Positions 7,899-17,474 are shown, numbered from the stretch's first letter. The stretch is DNA of 64,000 bases from Paenibacillus sp. URB8-2 (GCF_013393385.1 NZ_AP023239.1:4898001-4962000); one strand, 5' to 3'. A program made the numbers and translations. The notes: generated by a model from the sequence alone, not told the origin.

Positions 7899-7933
7899 AT
7901 AAAAGCCCTCCCCTGTCCGTCAGGGAAAGGCTT
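7899..7933 (-). terminator. Terminator of the phosphotransferase gene
   Basis: The minus strand has AAGCCTTTCCCTG-ACGGA-CAGGGGAGGGCTT followed by TTATTG. It lies 40 bp after the stop codon of the phosphotransferase and separates it from the metK promoter. Confidence 0.75.
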
Positions 7934-7971
7934 GCGGCAGCTGAGGATGGCATATCCTCCATACTTCCTTC

Positions 7972-8916
7972 TCATTCCTGTTGTCCACCCAATCGCTTCA
8001 TCAGGCTAGCTTGATAACGCTCAATCCGCTCCGTCACGATCCGGTCGGTCAAACCGGTCATCCCGAAAGCCGCCCAGCCCCCATACACCTGCGGAGGACC
8101 ATCGCACAATCCGTCGAACAGGGACAGCAAATCCCAGTAAGGATGATAGGTGAATGAGGCGCCCGCATGATCAATATAAGCCTGCAAAAAAGCGTCTGCC
8201 GCCTCCACGCCGTACAGCTGCGCCAAATTCAGCCGGCAGTGGCCCACGTCGGCTCCCGCCGGCCCCCGGCATGCGTTCGGCCAATCTACGATCCCGCTGA
8301 CGGCGTCTCCCAGCCACAGCACGTTGGCCGGATGGTAATCACGGTGAATAAACCGCGGCTCGTACTGCGGCCAGCTATTTTTGACGAAGCTTACCGCTTT
8401 CCCCCAACTGTCCGTCCGCGACGTCCAAACGGGAGGCTCCAGAGCGTCGATATCGGTATACGAGAAATGAGTCCAGGGAAAATCACCGGCCGGAACGGCA
8501 TGCACCTCCGCCAGCGCTTCCGCCAGTCCCCCCAGCCAGCTGTGCATATCCTGCGGCTTCAGAATCACCTCTCCGGGCAGCATCGTCATGAGCACGGCCG
8601 GCAGCCCGCAAGCTCTGCCGTCATTATCGACACCCAGAAGCTTTGGTGAAGACACCCGCCCCAAGCCGGACCGGATAAGCGCTTCCGACTCATGGGCAGC
8701 GAGATCGGGTTCCTGGCTCAACCATCGCTCATTGTCGTACAGACGGACTACCGCATCTTGTGACTGCGCGCCGTCTTCCAGCCTGACTTGATATAATGAA
8801 CAAGACGTGCTGCCCGGAAGACGCCGGATTTCCCGGACGTGAACGGGCTGGCCCCCCAACCCGGCAATCCATTTCAGCACGCGCTCCGGCAGGCTGCCCG
8901 AGTGTCCCTTCTCCAT
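7972..8916 (-). CDS. Aminoglycoside phosphotransferase (APH)-family protein
   Basis: The 314-residue protein belongs to the APH/choline-kinase-like fold. The catalytic loop HRDYHPANV begins near residue 191 and the metal-binding aspartate lies in GIVDWPNA near 211. Many members are small-molecule kinases (homoserine, thiourea-like sugars, choline) or uncharacterised rather than antibiotic resistance proteins, and nothing here points to a drug. Start at 8914-8916 is preferred over an ATG nine bases upstream because AAAGGATGGAGA is better spaced for it. It is monocistronic, with a terminator on its 3' side. Confidence 0.8.
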   Translation of the reverse strand: MEKGHSGSLPERVLKWIAGLGGQPVHVREIRRLPGSTSCSLYQVRLEDGAQSQDAVVRLYDNERWLSQEPDLAAHESEALIRSGLGRVSSPKLLGVDNDGRACGLPAVLMTMLPGEVILKPQDMHSWLGGLAEALAEVHAVPAGDFPWTHFSYTDIDALEPPVWTSRTDSWGKAVSFVKNSWPQYEPRFIHRDYHPANVLWLGDAVSGIVDWPNACRGPAGADVGHCRLNLAQLYGVEAADAFLQAYIDHAGASFTYHPYWDLLSLFDGLCDGPPQVYGGWAAFGMTGLTDRIVTERIERYQASLMKRLGGQQE

Positions 8917-9136
8917 TGTCTCCATCCTTTCTTCATGCGGCAGGCCCGAATCTCAAACCGCCTGCATTCAGGCCGTTTAATTTTAACGCCGTTAAAGCTT
9001 CACTCCGTTAGTAGCACATAAGAGAACCACTCCCGGCTGCGAATCCGCCGCCTCCGCAGATGGAGCATGAATATCCGCGTCCGAGGCAGCGAAGATGCAG
9101 CATAGATACCATTTCACCGATTACCGTTACTCACAA

Positions 9137-10000
9137 TTACTCAAGCCGGTTCTCCAGCGTGCCCAGTCCTTCGATTGTAACCGCCAGTTCGTCCCCGGAC
9201 CGCAGCCACGTCCGCTCTCCCTCCGGCTTGCCGAGAATCACGCCCTCCGGCGTACCGGTAAAGATCAAATCTCCGGGTTCAAGCGTCATGTATCCCGAAA
9301 TATAGCTGACCAGCTCCGCGCAGCCGAAGATCATGTCCCGCGTGTTCGCCGACTGGCGCAGTTCCCCGTTCGCCCGGCACTCGATGTTCAGGCTGGCGGG
9401 ATCTACTTCATCAGAAGTAACCACGTAGGGGCCAACCGGAGCAAAACCATCCAGCGATTTGCCGAGCAGCCACTGGCTTGTGCGGAACTGCAAATCTCTC
9501 GCAGACAGATCATTGCCGACTGTATAGCCGAACACGCTGGAAAGAGCCTCCTCCTTCGTCACCCGGGATGTCCGCTTTCCGATGACCAGCACAAGCTCCG
9601 CTTCATAATCAAACTGCGACGTGCCGTCCGGCAGGGCAATCGTCTCCCGGTGAGCAGCAAGACTATTGTTAAATTTACTGAACAGCACCGGAACAGAGGG
9701 CGTTTCAAGCCCCGATTCCTCCGCATGGCTCCTGTAGTTCAATCCGACACAAATGATTTTTTGAGGACGCGTAACGCAAGGCGCATACACGATCTCCTCT
9801 TCCCTCAGCCACTGCGAATTGCCGCGAACAAGTTCTTGAAGCAGGGGGATTGCCACGGCGCTGTCCCTGATCACTTCCTCCATAAAAAAAGGAACCTCCA
9901 GCCCGCTGCCGCGGGCCGTTAATTCCACGTCCATAACTCCGTTTGCAGTCTTCACGCCAAGTCTTGCCTGTCCGTCCTTCATGAACTGAAGCAGCTTCAT
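9137..10000 (-). CDS. Fumarylacetoacetate hydrolase (FAH)-family protein
   Basis: The 287-residue protein has the FAH C-terminal domain. Metal-binding residues are visible as E133 and E135 in FDYEAEL and D164 in GNDLSARD, with the conserved GLNYRSHAEE at 86-95 and TGTPEGV near residue 250. The family includes fumarylpyruvate and acylpyruvate hydrolases, oxaloacetate decarboxylases and 2-hydroxyhepta-dienedioate isomerases; sequence inspection cannot choose among them. ATG follows GAGGGAGGG. It lies just downstream of the HAD gene on the same strand (32 bp), so the two may be co-transcribed. Confidence 0.85.
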   Translation of the reverse strand: MKLLQFMKDGQARLGVKTANGVMDVELTARGSGLEVPFFMEEVIRDSAVAIPLLQELVRGNSQWLREEEIVYAPCVTRPQKIICVGLNYRSHAEESGLETPSVPVLFSKFNNSLAAHRETIALPDGTSQFDYEAELVLVIGKRTSRVTKEEALSSVFGYTVGNDLSARDLQFRTSQWLLGKSLDGFAPVGPYVVTSDEVDPASLNIECRANGELRQSANTRDMIFGCAELVSYISGYMTLEPGDLIFTGTPEGVILGKPEGERTWLRSGDELAVTIEGLGTLENRLE

Positions 10001-10032
10001 TGCAAACCCTCCCTCGTTTATGTATCGGCCAG

Positions 10033-10806
10033 CTAAATTAAACCCGCTTTGACCAATCCGTTATAAATGCCGCCTTCGTCCACATGGTCAGTTACGTAAT
10101 CCGCATAGGGAATGAGTTCTTCATGCGCGTTCCCCATGGCGATGCCCAAACCGGCCGACTCCAGCATCTCCTTATCGTTCAAGCCGTCGCCGAATGCTAC
10201 CGACTCCTCGCGGCTTATGCCCAGCCTGTTCAGCATCGCTTCCATGCCCTTGGCTTTGGAGCTTCCCGGCGGGAGCACATCCATTGCGAGCGGATGCCAG
10301 CGGATCAGCCGAAGCCGGGACAGCAGTTCTTCATACAAGGCTTCCTCATGGCTCTCACAATGGAGGAACATCTGGTAAATGTCGTTGCTTTTCCAAAAGT
10401 CGGGGTCGCAGCCCGGATGGTCCACCTTAAGCGTATTCACGGATTCGGTTACATAAGGATGGCCCTCGCTGTCCGCGAAATAGGTATGTTCGCCCTGGAA
10501 CACCAGGGAATGCTTGTGCCGGGCCGCCAGCGCGATCAGCGCCTCAATCGTTCCCTTGTCCAGGGGCTGCTTGTGCAGCGTCTTGCCTTTGTACACGGCA
10601 TAGGCCCCGTTCAGGCATACATAGGATTCGATGCCCAGCGCTTCCGCCAAAGGTTTGATAAAATAAGGCGCGCGGCCCGTGGCAATTACCGGCTCCACGC
10701 CATTTTCCTTTAACCTGGAAACGGCCTCTAGCGTATCCGCCGGAATCTCCTTCTCCTCGTTGACCAGCGTTCCGTCGATATCGAAAAACACAATTTTATA
10801 AGCCAT
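10033..10806 (-). CDS. HAD-superfamily hydrolase, Cof/YkrA type IIB
   Basis: The 257-residue protein is a Cof-type phosphatase. Motif I FFDIDGTLV has the nucleophile D9 and acid/base D11, and motif IV GDGLND is at about 206-211. The cap lies between them, as expected for class IIB. Members dephosphorylate sugar phosphates, FMN or PLP with broad specificity. The start follows AGGAGC. It is likely the first gene of a short two-gene unit with the FAH protein. Confidence 0.85.
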   Translation of the reverse strand: MAYKIVFFDIDGTLVNEEKEIPADTLEAVSRLKENGVEPVIATGRAPYFIKPLAEALGIESYVCLNGAYAVYKGKTLHKQPLDKGTIEALIALAARHKHSLVFQGEHTYFADSEGHPYVTESVNTLKVDHPGCDPDFWKSNDIYQMFLHCESHEEALYEELLSRLRLIRWHPLAMDVLPPGSSKAKGMEAMLNRLGISREESVAFGDGLNDKEMLESAGLGIAMGNAHEELIPYADYVTDHVDEGGIYNGLVKAGLI

Positions 10807-10986
10807 CTGTTCCTGCTCCTATCGTTTCGCCGTACTATATTCCCGGCGTTTTTTTCCGCTTCTTTCACCTCCTAAACTTATCACGATTTATTTGCAGCGG
10901 GCAAGAAACTTGAGGCGTTTCGCACGGAAACTGGTATAATAATCAAAACTATTCATGTTCACAGACCGTTAAAAGGAGCCTTTTTC

Positions 10987-12081
10987 ATGACCAATCCAAA
11001 CCATGAACCGACGCTGCCCGGCGGCAGCTTTGAATTCGGGGTATATACGCTCGGAGATATTGTTGCCGATCCCGTATCGGGACAAGCCGTAAGCCAGCAC
11101 CGCCGGCTTCAGGATATTGTAGCCGCCGCCAAGCTGGCGGACGAGGCTGGACTCGACGTATTCGGCGTAGGGGAGCATCACCGGCTGGATTTTGCCGTCT
11201 CCTCAGTCCCCGTCGTGCTTGCCGCGATTTCCCAGGTAACGAGCCGGATCAAGCTCTCCAGCACAACCATGGTGCTCGGCACTCTCGATCCTGTGCGGCT
11301 GTTCGAGGATTTCGCCACTTTGGACCTTCTGTCGGATGGGCGCGCGGAAATTATGGCCGGACGCGGCGCGTTTACGGAATCCTTTCCTCTATTCGGTTAT
11401 GACCTGAACGACTACCAGCAGCTGTTCGCCGAGAACCTCACTCTCCTTCGGCAGCTTGGCGAGCAGGAAATCGTGAACTGGCAGGGCGCCTTCCGCCCGC
11501 CGCTGAAGGACGCCGAAATTTCGCCCCGTCCCCTGCAGCCGAAGCTTCCGCTCTGGATCGGCGTCGGTGGCACTCCGGCAAGCGCGGAAAGAGCCGGAGT
11601 GCTTGGAACCGGAATGGCAATCGCCATCCTTTCCGGCAGTCCGGACCGGTTCCGGCACTTGGCCGACCTTTACCGCCAGGCGGGAGCCCAATCCGGCCAT
11701 TCGCCAAAATCCCTAAAGTTAGCCGTAACCAGCCACGGATATGTCGCCAAGACCTCCAAGCAGGCGCTTGACGATTTTTACCCTTATTATCTGAACTATC
11801 TGAACGGCTTCATGGCCCAGGCGGGAAACGAGTTCCAATTCACACGCGAAGATTTCGAGGCGTACACCCGGCCGGGCGAAGCGCTGGCCGTAGGAAGTCC
11901 GCAGCAGATCATCGAGAAGATTCTGTACCAGCATGAGCTGTTCGGGCATACCCGCTTCATGGCCCAAATGGATGTCGGCGGTATGCCTTTTTCCAAAGTC
12001 GCCTCGGCCATTGAGCTGCTTGCGGCGGAAGTGGCCCCCGTCGTCCGCCGGGAGATCGCCCGCAAGAACGGTACTTCTTGA
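10987..12081 (+). CDS. LLM-class (luciferase-like) flavin-dependent oxidoreductase
   Basis: This 364-residue TIM-barrel protein belongs to the bacterial luciferase-like monooxygenase family. Family segments seen are FGVGEHHRLDFAVSSVP near residue 58, RIKLSSTTMVLGTLDPVRLFEDFATLDLLS near 90-120 (read in parts), and RAEIMAGRGAFTESFPLFG. Flavin-dependent oxidation of an unidentified substrate is expected. AAAGGAGCC lies upstream of the start and a TATAAT-like -10 sits at about 10934. A strong terminator follows. The transcript is monocistronic. Confidence 0.85.
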   Translation: MTNPNHEPTLPGGSFEFGVYTLGDIVADPVSGQAVSQHRRLQDIVAAAKLADEAGLDVFGVGEHHRLDFAVSSVPVVLAAISQVTSRIKLSSTTMVLGTLDPVRLFEDFATLDLLSDGRAEIMAGRGAFTESFPLFGYDLNDYQQLFAENLTLLRQLGEQEIVNWQGAFRPPLKDAEISPRPLQPKLPLWIGVGGTPASAERAGVLGTGMAIAILSGSPDRFRHLADLYRQAGAQSGHSPKSLKLAVTSHGYVAKTSKQALDDFYPYYLNYLNGFMAQAGNEFQFTREDFEAYTRPGEALAVGSPQQIIEKILYQHELFGHTRFMAQMDVGGMPFSKVASAIELLAAEVAPVVRREIARKNGTS

Positions 12082-12129
12082 TCTTCGTTCGTTCATACGG
12101 AAAATCATCCCGTTAGCAGCGCTGGTGTA

Positions 12130-12195
12130 CAGGCCTTCATCCATCTCCGTCACCGACCTGAAATCGGCGGAAACGAGAGTGAAGGCCTGCTTTAT
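12130..12195 (+). terminator. Terminator after the luciferase-like gene
   Basis: CAGGCCTTCA (12130-12139) pairs with TGAAGGCCTG (12180-12189), with an inner CCGA/TCGG stem, followed by CTTTATT. The rest of the 333-bp gap 12082-12414 shows nothing else I can support. Confidence 0.65.
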
Positions 12196-12414
12196 TCCCA
12201 CCGTCTCCGAAGTCGCAAATAAATGCTCCCTCACCGCAGCAGGCCGAGCTAAATCAAAAAAGAAAGAGTTTCGGCTGCAGGATATCGCTAATCCCTAAGG
12301 CCCGCTTTTTTAAGACGCAGGCATCAATTTGACACACTACGGGTTTTCTTTTGCCCCGGGACGGGTAAAGGGTGAAGGATCAACAGGAATTTCATCATAA
12401 AGCGAGGCCTAAAT

Positions 12415-13644
12415 ATGAATAAGCACATACATAGTATTCCCGGGCCTGGCCCGGTTAAGCGGAATAAAGGCAGGCACTCGGAAAGGCACAGCGGGTTCGC
12501 GGCGCTCAAGCCGCTGGCCTGGCTGGCCGCCGGCGTGTCCGTAACCGTCCTCAGCCTTGCACTGACCTCGTTCACGGTCCGGGCGGACGGCTACACCGCC
12601 AAGGTATACGCCACCTCTCTTAAGGTGCGCAGCGAGCCGGCGAGCGAAGCGGCGGTCAAGGGATCGGTCAAAGGCGGATCGATCGTAACCGTGACCGAGG
12701 AGCAGCATGGCTGGTCCAAGATTTCAGCCGGAAATATGACCGGCTGGGTCGCGGGATATTACCTTAAGAAGGCCGGCGGAGCAGCGGCTTCGGACCCAAT
12801 ATCCCGCACCGCAGCGAACGCGCATACGGCCGGCAGCCGTTCCACGGCGACGGTTACGGCAGACTCGCTGCGCATCCGCAGCGGCCCCGGAACCGGCTAT
12901 GATGCCGTCGGATCGCTTAAGGCCCGCGATATCGTTACGGTTCTCTCCCGCCGGTCCGGTTGGCTGAACATACGGACCGCAAGTGGAGCCGCCGGCTGGG
13001 TCGCGGAGCCGTATGTTACCGCCGGATCATCGGCATCCTTTGCTGTCGGCGTAAGTCTGACGAGCGGCGACAGTACTGGCAGCAGACCTGCTTCAGCCAG
13101 CCTTCGCGGGAAGCGGATTGTCGTCGATCCGGGCCATGGCGGAACCGATCCGGGGATGATTGGCACAACCTACGGCACGATGGAAAAGGACCTGAATCTG
13201 CAGACGGCGCTTTACTTACGGGATTACCTGACAGCGGCGGGCGCGCGGGTGACTATGACGCGAACCCGCGACGCTCAGCGGCCTACGCTGTCCAGCCGGG
13301 CGCGGCTGGCCCCGGCGGTCTCGGCGGACGCTTTTATCAGCGTGCATTACAATTCTTCCCCGAAAAAGATATCGGGCACGCTGACGTTCTTTTATTCGGA
13401 ATCCGATGACCTGAAGCTGGCCCGCGCCATCGAGCAGCGGCTGGGCCGAGGCGTCGGCCTGAAAAGCAACGGTTTATCCTTCGGCGATTACCACATCTTG
13501 AGGGAAAACGAAACGCCGGCTGCCCTGGTCGAACTGGGCTTTCTGACCAGCCCGACGGATGAATCCATCGTCCGCAAGACGTCGTACCAGAAAAAAGCGG
13601 CGAAGGCCATCGCGAACGGCATCGCCGACTACTTTTCAAATTAG
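12415..13644 (+). CDS. N-acetylmuramoyl-L-alanine amidase with two SH3b domains
   Basis: The enzyme cleaves the bond between muramic acid and the stem peptide in peptidoglycan. The 409-residue protein has a membrane/signal segment at about 33-56, two bacterial SH3 domains (about 58-118 and 142-203, each ending in GWVAxxY), a serine-rich linker, and an Amidase_3 domain from about 231. Zinc ligands are H241 (DPGHGG), E257 (MEKDLN) and H311 (SVHYNSS), and the catalytic glutamate is E373 (ALVELGFLT). It is exported and acts in the wall, in growth, sporulation or germination. Ribosome site is weak (GAGG). A bidirectional terminator follows. Confidence 0.92.
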   Translation: MNKHIHSIPGPGPVKRNKGRHSERHSGFAALKPLAWLAAGVSVTVLSLALTSFTVRADGYTAKVYATSLKVRSEPASEAAVKGSVKGGSIVTVTEEQHGWSKISAGNMTGWVAGYYLKKAGGAAASDPISRTAANAHTAGSRSTATVTADSLRIRSGPGTGYDAVGSLKARDIVTVLSRRSGWLNIRTASGAAGWVAEPYVTAGSSASFAVGVSLTSGDSTGSRPASASLRGKRIVVDPGHGGTDPGMIGTTYGTMEKDLNLQTALYLRDYLTAAGARVTMTRTRDAQRPTLSSRARLAPAVSADAFISVHYNSSPKKISGTLTFFYSESDDLKLARAIEQRLGRGVGLKSNGLSFGDYHILRENETPAALVELGFLTSPTDESIVRKTSYQKKAAKAIANGIADYFSN

Positions 13645-13662
13645 GCCCTTATCCTTACACAC

Positions 13663-13704
13663 AAAAACCCCGTTTCAAGACGATGGTCTTGAAACGGGGT
13701 TTTT
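13663..13704. terminator. Bidirectional terminator between amidase and namA
   Basis: AAAAACCCCGTTTCAAGA and its inverted copy TCTTGAAACGGGGTTTTT flank a short CGATGG loop. It has A/T tails on both sides and serves the converging amidase and ene-reductase genes. Confidence 0.9.
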
Positions 13705-13748
13705 GCTAAGCAAGCTGCCTGGATCGGCGGCTTACGGGGCCGAACGCA

Positions 13749-14780
13749 TTAGATAATGGCAAAGCCGCGCTCATACTGTCTTGGGATCGCCGTCTCTTTA
13801 CGCAGCTCAACAGCCGCCGTCAGAGGCCAGTAAGGGTTCTTCAGCATGCCGCGTCCGACGGCAATCAGATCCGCTTCTCCATTGCCGATAACCGCATTGG
13901 CGAGCGCGGAATCGTCCAGACGGCCAACCGCGATGACCGGAACGTTCAGTCCCTCTTTGATTGCCCTTGCAAGCGGCACCTGGTAAGCGGCATGCGTACC
14001 CGGGCGGCCGGCAGCAGCGATCGGCCCTTCCCCTCCGGCGCTGATATGGAATATGTCTACACCGGCTTCTTTAAATGCCTTGCTGAATTCCAGGCTGTGC
14101 TCGATGCCGTAACCGCCTTCGACGTACTCCTGGGCGGAAATACGCAGAATGAGCGGCATGTCTTCCGGCATTTCGCCCTTAACCGCGGCGATGACTTCAT
14201 AGCCGAACTTCGTCAGGTCCTTCCCGTACTCGTCATTTCTCCGGTTGGTAAGCGGCGAGGTGAACTGGTGGATCAAATACCCGTGAGCGCCATGCAGCTC
14301 GATGGTGTCAAATCCCGCCTGCACCGCCCGGCGCGCCGCCAGCCGGAACTTCTCTACCATCTCTTTCACTTCACCGGTCGACAGCTCGCGCGGCGTCTTC
14401 GACTCCCCGTTGAACGGAACCGGCGAAGACGAGACGGGAACCGGCGCGTCCTCGGCCTTCCGGCCGGCATGTGCAATTTGGATGCCGACCTTCGCGCCAT
14501 ACCGGTGGCAGTCCTCCACAATTCGGGCAAGTGCCGGAATTTGTTCATCGGACCACAGCCCCAGATCATAATCCGTAATCCGGCCGTCCGGCTCCACATC
14601 GGTCATTTCAATAATAATCAATCCCGTCCCGCCAACGGCCCGGCTGACATAATGGGTATGATGCCACTCATTGGCAATCCCATCTTTGTTCGTTACCGAA
14701 TACTGGCACATCGGAGGCAAAACAATCCGGTTCTTGAGTTCCAGTCCTTTAAGTTTGTACGGAGTAAATAAATCGGTCAA
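13749..14780 (-). CDS. namA: NADPH dehydrogenase / ene-reductase, YqjM (NamA) type
   Basis: This 343-residue Old Yellow Enzyme homologue reduces activated C=C bonds of enones, enals and nitro compounds with FMN and NADPH. YqjM-specific residues are present: C25 and Y27 in PPMCQYS, and the substrate-binding histidine pair H163/H166 in IELHGAHGY. Length equals that of YqjM. A promoter (14821-14850) and a palindrome (14805-14820) lie upstream, and TAAGGAGAG precedes the start. It probably responds to electrophile or oxidative stress, as in Bacillus. Confidence 0.9.
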   Translation of the reverse strand: MTDLFTPYKLKGLELKNRIVLPPMCQYSVTNKDGIANEWHHTHYVSRAVGGTGLIIIEMTDVEPDGRITDYDLGLWSDEQIPALARIVEDCHRYGAKVGIQIAHAGRKAEDAPVPVSSSPVPFNGESKTPRELSTGEVKEMVEKFRLAARRAVQAGFDTIELHGAHGYLIHQFTSPLTNRRNDEYGKDLTKFGYEVIAAVKGEMPEDMPLILRISAQEYVEGGYGIEHSLEFSKAFKEAGVDIFHISAGGEGPIAAAGRPGTHAAYQVPLARAIKEGLNVPVIAVGRLDDSALANAVIGNGEADLIAVGRGMLKNPYWPLTAAVELRKETAIPRQYERGFAII

Positions 14781-14804
14781 TGGAATCTCTCCTTATTATG
14801 CAAA

Positions 14805-14820
14805 ATGCATGTTCATGCAT
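14805..14820. promoter_or_regulatory. Palindrome ATGCAT-N4-ATGCAT overlapping namA transcription start
   Basis: ATGCATGTTCATGCAT lies directly after the predicted -10 box of namA, an operator-like position. It is consistent with a MarR-type repressor, but no such gene is adjacent. Confidence 0.4.
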
Positions 14821-14850
14821 ATAATATCGCATGAAGATAGCGAAAGTCAA
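14821..14850 (-). promoter_or_regulatory. Predicted promoter of namA
   Basis: On the minus strand TTGACT (14845-14850) and TATTAT (14821-14826) are 18 bp apart, about 40 bp upstream of the start codon. Confidence 0.5.
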
Positions 14851-14937
14851 CTCGCCTTCCGTCAGTCTTCTTCCGCATGAACCAGGCGGCGACAGATCAG
14901 CGTTGATTAACGGGCGCTGCGGCTGCAACGTCTTCCT

Positions 14938-16074
14938 TTAGGTGGCATCCCTTACCGCAGATGTCCCGTTAATTTTCACCTCAAAATCGATTTGCAGTTC
15001 CGTATTTTCAAGAATGTTCTTCCTGTCGTCCGAAGGATATTTCCTTTCAAATTTCTCCTGGACACCAAAAATATCAATTTTTTTATCCTTCCATTCCTGA
15101 AACATCTTCTGGCAGTTCCGCTCCAGCTTCTCCTCCATGGTTTCCTCCATTTTCGCAACCGTTTCGCCCGTCAGTTCTAGCTTGCCTTGGACAGCGGATA
15201 TGTCTGTGCTGAGCTTTATTTTGATGATTAGCTTCAAGACTTCATTTTCAAGCTTCACCTCAGATTTATAGCGCTTGTTGTTTTGCAGCATCATAGATAC
15301 CGTCTTCGTCTCGTCTTCGGGATTTCTGGTGTTGATGTTGCCGGAAACCTCTTTGCCCACCAAAAAGTTATAGTAACCGGTCTCCTCGCTGTTTAGTTTG
15401 CCAATGAGCTTATATTCCTGGATCAGCCCCAGACCATCAAGATAATACTGCCCCTCTGTTACCTCATCTTTGGACACATTGACAATCGGGACGGAGTTGA
15501 TGCGGCTCCCAATGTATTTTTGGCTCATGAATTCCTTAATATTGATCTTGACCCCATTCGATGTCACAGATTGCATATCGCCCAGCATGTCATACAGATA
15601 CAGTCCTGTCATCGTTTCTTCCTGATGGTTTGGCTTAACATAGAAATCGGTATCCCCCACGAAAATCCCCAGCAGGGTGCGTGCGCTGGAGTCCTGCCAT
15701 CTCTCGAACAGCTCAAAGGCCTGGTCGACTCCGCCGCTTGCAAATCTTTCCGTAAACAACAGCACTTTATTGTGGGCCAGGGTGACAGGCGCGCTCGTAT
15801 GCGATTCAAGCTCGTTGATTGCATCGCCCGGGTTCTGGATTCCGATTTTGTAAATAATTCTCTTCTCCTGGTTCGCTTCCATTGAAGAACTGCGGATAGA
15901 GTTAAGGGTTTCAAAATAAAATACGATATTATTCTCTTCATCCCGATCAAGCAGAATGGAGGTTACAAACACGACATGATCCAAATCCCTGTATCCCAGG
16001 CAGGAGGTCAGCAAGCACGACGGGATCGATAGAATGAGCAGGAGCACCGTTATTTTTTTGAAGTGCTTCATCAT
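14938..16074 (-). CDS. Spore germination lipoprotein, Ger(x)C family
   Basis: The 378-residue protein is the C subunit of a GerA-type germinant receptor. A signal peptide ends in the lipobox LLTSC (cysteine at about residue 25), placing it as a lipoprotein on the spore inner membrane. The N-terminal CLGYRDLDHVVFVTSILLDRD and the C-terminal QEKFERKYP resemble GerC proteins. It overlaps the A-subunit gene by four bases (ATGATG). The B subunit is encoded divergently at 17592. Germinant specificity cannot be read. Confidence 0.88.
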   Translation of the reverse strand: MMKHFKKITVLLLILSIPSCLLTSCLGYRDLDHVVFVTSILLDRDEENNIVFYFETLNSIRSSSMEANQEKRIIYKIGIQNPGDAINELESHTSAPVTLAHNKVLLFTERFASGGVDQAFELFERWQDSSARTLLGIFVGDTDFYVKPNHQEETMTGLYLYDMLGDMQSVTSNGVKINIKEFMSQKYIGSRINSVPIVNVSKDEVTEGQYYLDGLGLIQEYKLIGKLNSEETGYYNFLVGKEVSGNINTRNPEDETKTVSMMLQNNKRYKSEVKLENEVLKLIIKIKLSTDISAVQGKLELTGETVAKMEETMEEKLERNCQKMFQEWKDKKIDIFGVQEKFERKYPSDDRKNILENTELQIDFEVKINGTSAVRDAT

Positions 16075-17474
16075 TTTCTGCCCCTGACAACAAAGGATTT
16101 GGATATCTTTCTCAGAGGTCCCCGTACAAAAACATCCTTGTTCGCAGCGCGAAATGACTTCTCGGTGCCAAGCGGGAATAAATAGGGATAGTCACAGCTT
16201 CTAAGCGAAGCCAGATGAGCGACCAGCAGAATGAAACCCAGATAAAATCCGTGCAGTCCGAAGCAAGCCGATATAATGATCGAGAAAATCGACCACACAG
16301 ACACCGGGGCTGTAAATCTCGGGTTAATAAAAGAGGTTATGGCATAAACTCCGGTGACCACAACGGTAGTTTGCGAGGTGAGCCCCGCGCCTACGGCGGC
16401 ATCCCCAAGAATCAACGCGCCGACAATACTGAGCGACTGTCCAATTTGACTCGGAAGCCGCCGTCCGGCTTCTCTTGAAAGCTCGAAGAACAGAAACATC
16501 AAAATTACCTCAACGACGGTCGGAAAAGGAACCCCTGAGCGGGAGACCGCAAGCTTAAAGACAAAGGCCGAGGGAATAAGAGAAAAATGATGGGTGGTCA
16601 GCGCGACATAAAACCCCGGGAGCAGCAGCGAAATCATAACGGATCCCAGTCTTACAAAACGAAGCAAAGAGGCAAAGAGCATGTTCGTGGAGTAGTCATC
16701 CTGAGCCTGAAGATTTTCAAAAAAAAAGCATGGCGCGGTCAGCGCAAAAGCAGTGCCGTTCACCAAAACTGAAATTCTTCCCTCAAAAAGCTTGGAGACC
16801 ACAGAGTCCGGCTTATCGGTAAAACCGATCGTGTCAAACAAAGTCCCCCCCGGGCTTAACGTTTCCGCCACATAGTGAATATCCAGCACAAACTCATTGT
16901 CCATATTTTGCAGCTTTTTTCTTACCGTTTCCACAAGATCATCGGGCGCAGCCCCTTCAACATACAACAGCACCGCCTGCGTCTTCGATTGCTTGCCCAG
17001 AAGATAGCCTTCCAGCTTGAGCGTTTCTGTGTTCATTCTTTTTCTTATCAAGCTGATGTTGTCGACCAATAACTCGTTGAAGCTTTCATTTGATCCCACA
17101 AGGGAAGGTTCAAATTGTGATTTTTCGATGGCCCTGGTTTCAATTTTTTTGGCGTCACAGTATATGGCATAATTCATGGCTTCAAAAATTACCACCGGGC
17201 TCCCTGACAGAAGACTCTCAAATGCCTGTTTGGCATCCGATACTTCGTCGAATTTAGAGACGAGAATGGCCGTGGTGATATCTTCTTTGGTCGAAGGGTA
17301 CTCCTGCAATTGAGCTAAAGGATCGATGATATATTGGCTGATATAGGTTGAATCGCAGATAGTCTCGATATAGAAGAGGATGATCCTGCTCTGTTTAACA
17401 TAGATTTCTCTCTTTATAAAATCGAAACAACCGTTCAGCTTGGCTGTTATTTCGGCCTCTTGTACCGCCATCAT
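16071..17474 (-). CDS. Spore germination protein, GerA family (A subunit)
   Basis: This 467-residue membrane protein is the A subunit of a germinant receptor. The N-terminal cytosolic domain contains the family motif YVEGAAPDDLVETVRKK, and about five membrane helices follow (SLLRFVRLGSVMISLLLPGF, SIVGALILGDAAVGAGL and others). Family features such as TNMLFASLLRFVR and FPTVVEVILMFLFFELSREA are plain. It is cotranslated with the C-subunit gene. GGGAGAGG lies immediately before tandem ATGs, so the second ATG may be the true start. Confidence 0.92.
   Translation of the reverse strand: MMAVQEAEITAKLNGCFDFIKREIYVKQSRIILFYIETICDSTYISQYIIDPLAQLQEYPSTKEDITTAILVSKFDEVSDAKQAFESLLSGSPVVIFEAMNYAIYCDAKKIETRAIEKSQFEPSLVGSNESFNELLVDNISLIRKRMNTETLKLEGYLLGKQSKTQAVLLYVEGAAPDDLVETVRKKLQNMDNEFVLDIHYVAETLSPGGTLFDTIGFTDKPDSVVSKLFEGRISVLVNGTAFALTAPCFFFENLQAQDDYSTNMLFASLLRFVRLGSVMISLLLPGFYVALTTHHFSLIPSAFVFKLAVSRSGVPFPTVVEVILMFLFFELSREAGRRLPSQIGQSLSIVGALILGDAAVGAGLTSQTTVVVTGVYAITSFINPRFTAPVSVWSIFSIIISACFGLHGFYLGFILLVAHLASLRSCDYPYLFPLGTEKSFRAANKDVFVRGPLRKISKSFVVRGRK

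Noticed and set aside
7972..8916. Aminoglycoside resistance gene
   Set aside because: Only the general APH fold is supported; nothing identifies an aminoglycoside kinase, and many homologues have other substrates.
9001..9136. Possible small gene between the phosphotransferase and FAH-family genes
   Set aside because: No frame here has a ribosome site or protein-like composition.
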